From Actinopolyspora saharensis (GTDB lineage: Bacteria; Actinomycetota; Actinomycetes; Mycobacteriales; Pseudonocardiaceae), in contig NZ_FNKO01000002.1 in NCBI RefSeq assembly GCF_900100925.1, positions 1,116,001 to 1,180,000 of the forward strand: 64,000 nucleotides of DNA, in the 5' to 3' direction. The position numbers were made by a program, and so were the translations under genes. Below, piece by piece: positions 56,128 through 64,000 of this stretch. The notes beneath the pieces were generated by a model. The model was not told where the DNA came from, did no database searches, and saw nothing but the letters and a program-made list of their open reading frames with translations. Each line of letters starts with the position of its first letter. Within the stretch, counting starts at the first letter, position 1.

Positions 56128-57485
56128 GCGTGTTCCTCGTCGTGTTCCTGCGGAGCCAGCGGGGCCCGCGCCAACCGCCTCAGCACGTAGATGGTGGCGA
56201 CGGTCATCACCAGGTACACCACGGCAACGGCCAGCAGCCCGCCGTAGAGCCCCGGTACAGGGGTGACGGCTTCGGCAGTGCGCATCCTGCCCCAGACGAT
56301 CCACGGCTGACGTCCCACCTCAGTGGTGATCCAGCCGAATTCCAGCGCCAGCGGAGCGGCGAAGCCCGCCGCGGTCGCCAGGACGAGAAAGACCCGGTTG
56401 CGCGGCAAGCTCCTGCGCCGCCACCAGACGAGACCGCACCAGATGCCGAGCAGCAGCAGCCCGAAACCGATGGCCACCATGATCTGGAAGGACCAGTGCA
56501 CGATGTTGACCGGTGGGCGGTTCTCGGCGGCGGCCTCGGCCAACCCGAGGATTCGCCCGTTCGGGGTCCAGTGGGCCAGCAGCGAGAGACCGCTGGGGAT
56601 CTCGAGGGCGTACCGCATCTCGCCCTGCTGGTAGACACCACCGAGGTGCAGCGGGACGTTGCGCGCTGTTTCGTGAACGCCCTCGATGGCCGCGAGCTTG
56701 ATCGGCTGGTTCTCGGCGAGGAACTTCGCGGCCCAGTCCCCCACTCCTATCTGCACCGGTGTGAGCACGGCGCCGACCGTGAAGGGAATCAGGAATCCGA
56801 GCCGGTGGTAGCGATCACGCCTGCCGCGCAGCAGCGCCGCGGCGTAAACCGCGGCCATTCCGAAACCGGCCACCATGAAAGCGGCGATGATCATGTGCAC
56901 GGTCTGCGGCCAGGCCGCCGGGTTGAACATGGCCGCCCACGGCTCGACCTGCACCACCCGGCCGTTCTCCAGGTCGAACCCCCTGGGCTGGTTCATCCAG
57001 GCGTTGGCCGTGACGACGAAGAACGCCGAGGCCACTCCTGCGACGCAGACGGGGATGCCGGTCAGCACGTGAACTCGGGGCGAGAGCCTGTCCCAGGCGT
57101 AGAGGTAGATCCCGAGGAAGATCGCCTCGATGAAGAAGGCGAATCCCTCCAGGGTGAACGGAAGCCCGATGACCTGCCCGTAGGTGTCCATCATGCCGGG
57201 CCACAGCACACCCATCTCGAAGCTCAGGATCGTGCCCGAGACCGCGCCCACGGCGAACAGCACGCCCATGGCCTTGGCCCAGCGCTGGGCGAGCAGCCGG
57301 TACACCTCGTCCCCGGTGCGGTTGCCGCGCCACTCCGCGAAGACCGTGATCGCGGGCATGCCCACCCCGAAGCAGGCGATCACGATGTGCCACCCCAACG
57401 ACAGGGCCATCTGGATCCGGGCCGCGACCAGATCCGCGGGCGATGCGGCCTCAGCCAGCAGTTCCGCAGCCGAGTGGCCCGTCAT
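56124..57485 (-). CDS. cydA: Cytochrome bd quinol oxidase subunit I
   Basis: The catalytic subunit, which oxidises menaquinol and reduces O2 with hemes b558, b595 and d; 453 aa. The heme ligand His is in MALSLGWHIVIACFGVG near the N-terminus, and a second in TVHMIIAAFMVAGFGMA. QPIKLAAIEG marks the start of the quinol-binding loop, which is short (no long Q-loop insertion). The GRQPWIVWGRMRT motif lies near residue 400. The ATG at 57485 is preferred over a GTG 48 nt upstream. It forms a cydAB pair. Confidence 0.95.
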   Translation of the reverse strand: MTGHSAAELLAEAASPADLVAARIQMALSLGWHIVIACFGVGMPAITVFAEWRGNRTGDEVYRLLAQRWAKAMGVLFAVGAVSGTILSFEMGVLWPGMMDTYGQVIGLPFTLEGFAFFIEAIFLGIYLYAWDRLSPRVHVLTGIPVCVAGVASAFFVVTANAWMNQPRGFDLENGRVVQVEPWAAMFNPAAWPQTVHMIIAAFMVAGFGMAAVYAAALLRGRRDRYHRLGFLIPFTVGAVLTPVQIGVGDWAAKFLAENQPIKLAAIEGVHETARNVPLHLGGVYQQGEMRYALEIPSGLSLLAHWTPNGRILGLAEAAAENRPPVNIVHWSFQIMVAIGFGLLLLGIWCGLVWWRRRSLPRNRVFLVLATAAGFAAPLALEFGWITTEVGRQPWIVWGRMRTAEAVTPVPGLYGGLLAVAVVYLVMTVATIYVLRRLARAPLAPQEHDEEHA

Positions 57486-57795
57486 CGGATCACGCACCGC
57501 GCGGAGAGCGCGGAGAACGGCGCCCGCACGCACAACATCGAGCTCGACACCCCGCCCCCTTCGAGTTGGCCGATCGAGCCGTTCCGGAAATCCGAGCGGT
57601 TCCGGAATCCTCCGACCCGCTCATCGGAACCTAACCGAGCCGGGGAGGGTTCGCAGGGCGAGCCGATCAGCGTTTCGGGTGATACATCGGCAATCGCTCG
57701 AGGACGGGAGGGGCTGCTCGCTCGGAAGGGCGAAGCAGCCGCGGCGCTCGCACGCGGACCGGGCGCGGCCGGGCCCGCCACCCGGACCAACGAAA
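57486..57795 (-). other. Gap upstream of cydA
   Basis: 310 bp between cydA and the tRNA-Thr terminator. It should carry the cydAB promoter. I see no clear operator and no gene. Confidence 0.45.
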
Positions 57796-57796
57796 A

Positions 57797-57829
57797 ACCG
57801 GCCACCTCCCGCTGCGGGAAGTGGCCGGT
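57797..57829 (-). terminator. Rho-independent terminator of tRNA-Thr
   Basis: ACCGGCCAC...CCCG pairs with CGGG...GTGGCCGGT. On the minus strand it is followed directly by TTTTT, 7 nt after the tRNA CCA end. Confidence 0.9.
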
Positions 57830-57835
57830 CATCGG

Positions 57836-57912
57836 TGGAGCCGCCTAGGGGAGTCGAACCCCTGACCTACGCATTACGAGTGCGTCGCTCTGACCTACTG
57901 AGCTAAGGCGGC
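57836..57912 (-). tRNA. tRNA-Thr (anticodon CGT)
   Basis: The minus strand folds as a full cloverleaf. The acceptor is GCCGCCT/AGGCGGC, the D arm GCTC...GAGC, and the anticodon arm ACGCA-CTCGTAA-TGCGT with anticodon CGT. The T arm is AGGGG-TTCGACT-CCCCT. CCA is encoded (57836-57838). It reads ACG codons. Confidence 0.97.
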
Positions 57913-58015
57913 GAAACCGAACACGAGTGTAGCGGACGCCGAAACGTCACTCACACACCCCCGGCTCGTTGGACACCACGGTGACGTCGATCACGGAATC
58001 CGCGGAGGGTGCCGG

Positions 58016-59566
58016 ATGCGCATACCCACTGTCCACCGCCTCGCGGTGTGCTCCGCCGTCTCGCTGGCGGTGGTGCTGCTGGGCCTTCCCGCAGCCACCG
58101 CGCAGAGCACCCCTCCGAGCACCCCGACCCCCACGCCCGAGTTCCCCGATCAGCCACCGGGCTCCGCTGAACCGGAAACCCCACCGCCCGGGCCGGTAGT
58201 CGGCGGTGCCGGAACGGGGATAGGACTGCTGCGCGTGCTGCCCAACGCCGTCCCGGGCGAGTCGATCATCGACGACCCCGGGTTCGACGAGAAGCTGCCC
58301 CGGCAGGCGCTGGTCGAGACCGGGATGGGCGTCTCGGTCGCCAAAGCCGACTCGCAGGCCTACCTGGCCCAGGAGAAAGCCGTGGCGGAATCGGCCCCGC
58401 TCGGTTTCGCCGTGGGCGGCAACGCCCCGGCACTGCCCGGCTCGCTGTCCCAGACGGCCGTCCCGGACCACGCGGAACCGCGGACCCGCGGCCTCGAATC
58501 CCCGTCCTCCCCGCTGGACGGCCTGCTCGATCTCGGGGCGCTCGAGGGCAGCGCGCACGCCAGGTGGGACGAGCAGCTGGGCCCCTGCGTCGAGCCCATA
58601 TCCGCGGCGCGGACCTCGCTGGCGGAGGTCTCGGCGGTGAACGTGCTGCCCGCGCTGAACAACCGGGAGGACGAGCTGGCGGCCGAGGCCGCCGAGCTGT
58701 CGAGCGGTCCGCCCCCGGCGGAGGACGGGACGGCGCTCGGCGAGGAGATGGGCCCCCTGGAGAAGTTGGGCGGGCTGCTCACCGGTCCCGCGGCTGATCC
58801 CGCGAGCGGGAAGGGCTCGCTGCTGCGCGTTCCAGAGGCGATGCGGGCCGACTCCAGCGTCCGGCTGGTGGACGTTCCCGGGCAGCGGGGCAAGGCGGTG
58901 CGTTCCACCTCGCGGTTCGAAGCGGGCGGTATTCACCTGTTCGCGGGCACCTCGCAGGAGCTGCGCATCGACGTGGTCAGCCGTCCGAAGTTGACCGCCA
59001 CCGCCACTGGTGACCCCGAGACGTCCTCGGTGGACTACAGCGCTCCCGTGCTGCGAGTCAGCCGCGGCGGGGAGGAGCTGTTCACGCTCGACGCGGCCAA
59101 CCCCGAGTTCGAGCTGCCGATCGGCCTTCCCCTGCCCACACCGGGCGAGGACTCCGACACCGCGCTCGTGGGGCACTCGGACAGGGAGAACGTCCTCGAC
59201 ATCGGGGTGCTCCGACTCAGCCTGGGCGAACTCACCAAGGACGAGACCGGCGGTGAGGTGCGCGCCGGGGCCCGGCTGCTCGACCTGAAGATCCTGCCCA
59301 ACGACTTCCTCGGGTTCTCCACCGCGCTCGCCCAGGTCTCGTTCGGCGAGCAGTTCGCGCGGGCGGGAGCCCCGGAGGGCGGAGTCCACTGCGAACGGAG
59401 CACCCCTCCGGAGAACACCACGGCACCGCCGGTGCGGGAGGCCGGTGGGCCGCCGCTGGCCAAAACCTCGGGGGCCTACCACGCGGTCGGGCTCTTCTGG
59501 ACGGGAACGCTGCTGCTGTTGCTCGGCGCGGTGCTCGTAGCCGCGCTGCCACGCCGCCGCCAGTAG
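58016..59566 (+). CDS. Secreted, C-terminally membrane-anchored protein of unknown function
   Basis: A 516-aa protein exported by a Sec signal peptide (hydrophobic VCSAVSLAVVLLGLPAATAQ, cleavage about residue 30). A Pro/Thr/Ser-rich linker (about 30-65) is followed by a large extracellular part with two cysteines (near residues 193 and 457). It ends in one transmembrane helix (TGTLLLLLGAVLVAALP) and a short basic stop-transfer, RRRQ. No LPxTG sorting motif is present. Beta-rich segments such as LRVSRGGEELFTLDAANPEF lie in the second half. The ATG follows GGAGGGT. No family was recognised. It is divergent from tRNA-Thr and converges with holB. Confidence 0.75.
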   Translation: MRIPTVHRLAVCSAVSLAVVLLGLPAATAQSTPPSTPTPTPEFPDQPPGSAEPETPPPGPVVGGAGTGIGLLRVLPNAVPGESIIDDPGFDEKLPRQALVETGMGVSVAKADSQAYLAQEKAVAESAPLGFAVGGNAPALPGSLSQTAVPDHAEPRTRGLESPSSPLDGLLDLGALEGSAHARWDEQLGPCVEPISAARTSLAEVSAVNVLPALNNREDELAAEAAELSSGPPPAEDGTALGEEMGPLEKLGGLLTGPAADPASGKGSLLRVPEAMRADSSVRLVDVPGQRGKAVRSTSRFEAGGIHLFAGTSQELRIDVVSRPKLTATATGDPETSSVDYSAPVLRVSRGGEELFTLDAANPEFELPIGLPLPTPGEDSDTALVGHSDRENVLDIGVLRLSLGELTKDETGGEVRAGARLLDLKILPNDFLGFSTALAQVSFGEQFARAGAPEGGVHCERSTPPENTTAPPVREAGGPPLAKTSGAYHAVGLFWTGTLLLLLGAVLVAALPRRRQ

Positions 59567-59599
59567 AGGTCGAACCGCCCGCGCGGGAGCGCAGTCACC

Positions 59600-60877
59600 T
59601 CACCGGTACAGCTCGGCTGCCAACGCCTCCACGGCCACGACCGGCTTGACGTTGCGGTTCAGCGCGGTGCGGCAACGCAGCACCGCCTCCAGCCGGCGCA
59701 GGGCGGTTTCCGAGGTCCACTCGGCCGCCGCCCTGGACACGTCCCGCGCGAAGTCGGGATGGTTCAACGGCACCGTCGCGCCGAACCTGGTAGCCAGCAC
59801 GTCGCGGTAGAAGCCGGCCAGATCGACCAGCGCCAGGTCCAACGCGTCCCGCTGGGACCGGGTGGCACGCGCCTTCTGCTTCCGCTCCAGCTCCTTCAGC
59901 GCCGCGTTGGCCCCCTTGGTGGCCGAGGAGGTCCCCTTTCCGGTTCCCCCCGCCCCCATCGCGGTGCGCAGCTCCTCCTTCTCCGCCTCGTTGCGCTCCT
60001 CGTTGAGCTCGGAGGCCTCGGTCTCGGCGGAGCGCACGAGCCGTCCGGCCTCGCCGAAGACCTCGGACAGGTCGCGCAGACCGCGCGGAATGCCCAGCAC
60101 CGTCTCCCGCCGCTCCCGCGCCTGCGGATCGGTGGCCAGTCGCCGCGCCCTGCCGATGTGCCCACCGCAGACCGAGGCGGCCCACTCCGCCGTGGAGCGC
60201 TCGATGCCGTCGCGGCGGCGCAGCGACTCGGCTATCGCCCCGACCAGGGGGGTGCGCAGTTGCAGGGCCCTGCAGCGGGAGCGGATCGTCACGGGCACGT
60301 CGGCCGGGTGGTCCGAGGGGGCGCACAACAGGAACACGGTCCGCTCGGGAGGCTCCTCGATCGCCTTGAGCAGCGCGTTGGCCGCACCTTCGGTGAGCCG
60401 GTCGGCGTCCTCGATCAGCACTATCCGCCAATACCCCGTGGTCGGTCTCCTGGCGGCGGCCTGCACCAGCGAGCGCATCTCGGCGACCGAGATCGACAGC
60501 CCCTCCGGGGCCACCGTGGTCACGTCGGCGTGGGTCCCCGTCAGCGCGGTCTCGCAGGCCGCGCAGGTCCCGCAGCCGGGCGCTTCCGCGTCGGCGCACT
60601 GCAGCGCCCCGGCGAAGGCGCGCGCGGCCTCCGCGCGCCCGGATCCCGGCGGCCCGGTGAACAACCACGCGTGGGTCATCGCACCGCCCGTGGTGCTCTC
60701 CCCGCGAAGACGTGCCCGCGCGGCGCGCACGGCGCTCGTCAGCGTGCGCACGGCCTCGGGCTGTCCGACGACCTCGGCCCAGATTCCCTCACCCGAGGGA
60801 TCCGCTCCCCGATCTCCGGATGGGGAACCGGGCGCCACCTCCCCCGCGGCGACGGACGAGTCGGTCTCCGCAGCCAT
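59600..60877 (-). CDS. holB: DNA polymerase III subunit delta prime
   Basis: A subunit of the clamp loader that places the beta sliding clamp on DNA; 425 aa. The AAA+ core has a P-loop GPPGSGRAEAA near residue 75 with Arg for Lys, as expected of a non-hydrolysing delta-prime. Zinc ligands are in CADAEAPGCGTCAAC, followed by LIEDADRLTEGAANALLKAIEEP and the arginine-finger TIRSRCRAL. An internal charged stretch (about 290-340, ELNEERNEAEKEELRTAM) is an actinobacterial insertion. The order topA-holB matches related actinobacteria. Confidence 0.93.
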   Translation of the reverse strand: MAAETDSSVAAGEVAPGSPSGDRGADPSGEGIWAEVVGQPEAVRTLTSAVRAARARLRGESTTGGAMTHAWLFTGPPGSGRAEAARAFAGALQCADAEAPGCGTCAACETALTGTHADVTTVAPEGLSISVAEMRSLVQAAARRPTTGYWRIVLIEDADRLTEGAANALLKAIEEPPERTVFLLCAPSDHPADVPVTIRSRCRALQLRTPLVGAIAESLRRRDGIERSTAEWAASVCGGHIGRARRLATDPQARERRETVLGIPRGLRDLSEVFGEAGRLVRSAETEASELNEERNEAEKEELRTAMGAGGTGKGTSSATKGANAALKELERKQKARATRSQRDALDLALVDLAGFYRDVLATRFGATVPLNHPDFARDVSRAAAEWTSETALRRLEAVLRCRTALNRNVKPVVAVEALAAELYR

Positions 60878-60950
60878 TCACGACACCTCACCACAGCTCC
60901 GACGACGTTCCGGAACGAACGAGCTCCGCAGCGAACCACGTCCCCCGCGG

Positions 60951-63986
<3,036 letters not shown>

Positions 63987-64000
63987 GCCTACCCTGCTCT

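Overview
The window is high-GC actinobacterial chromosome. The gene order closely follows the Mycobacterium tuberculosis Rv3579c-Rv3628 block (rlmB-cysS-ispF-ispD-carD / lpqE-radA / carbonic anhydrase-mutY / mhuD / clpC1-lsr2-lysS / coaX-panD-panC-folKBPE-ftsH / hpt-tilS-dacB / ppa). An Lsr2 nucleoid protein, CarD, a DNA topoisomerase I ending in repeats instead of zinc fingers, and an ATP-dependent ClpC all fit Actinomycetota. The overall character suggests Pseudonocardiales (for example an Actinopolyspora- or Saccharopolyspora-like organism), but the genus cannot be fixed by eye.

Layout. 1-4.6 kb (minus): rlmB (partial), cysS, a HAD hydrolase, ispF, ispD, carD. 4.9-12.4 kb (plus): LpqE-like lipoprotein, radA, beta-carbonic anhydrase, mutY, a degenerate ABC ATPase paired with a YhgE/Pip membrane protein, and the heme-degrading monooxygenase mhuD. 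12.4-15.2 kb (minus): a membrane endonuclease/exonuclease/phosphatase-fold protein and an SLC13 carboxylate transporter. 15.4-20.6 kb (minus): a complete 16S-23S-5S rRNA operon with a boxA leader and a strong terminator. 21.2-24.6 kb (minus): a voltage-sensor-like membrane protein and clpC. 24.9-29.1 kb: an iron-siderophore ABC importer (minus) divergent from its binding lipoprotein (plus), with an IdeR/DtxR-type iron box between them; this cassette sits between clpC and lsr2, which are neighbours in mycobacteria. 29.3-31.5 kb (minus): lsr2 and lysS.

32-50 kb (minus): a long vitamin/cofactor and housekeeping stretch: coaX, panD, panC and a DUF2520 protein (pantothenate/CoA), a PrsW-like protease, two membrane proteins of unknown role, folK-folB-folP-folE (folate, tightly overlapping), ftsH, hpt, tilS, a zinc metalloprotease and a PBP4-type D,D-carboxypeptidase with a very long acidic N-terminus. 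50.7-54.9 kb: ppa (plus), a small secreted protein, an orphan SLATT/DUF4231-like membrane protein, a large gene-poor gap, a small hypothetical protein and a flavin/F420-split-barrel protein. 55-57.5 kb (minus): cytochrome bd oxidase cydAB. 57.8-64 kb: tRNA-Thr(CGT), a secreted membrane-anchored protein, holB (delta prime) and topA.

The most unusual signal is a dispersed, intergenic, structured repeat family. It occurs between coaX and lysS (31.6-32.0 kb) and between dacB and the metalloprotease (47.2-47.65 kb), with shorter tandem relatives before mutY (7.74-7.88 kb). Four copies fold into the same roughly 87-nt three-tier hairpin capped by a conserved GTAGCGACCTAC loop. The stems differ between copies by compensating base changes, which points to selection on structure. 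A second theme is leaderless transcription: at least eight genes have a TANNNT -10 box ending 6-8 nt before the start codon. Feature starts were chosen with that and with visible Shine-Dalgarno sequences in mind.
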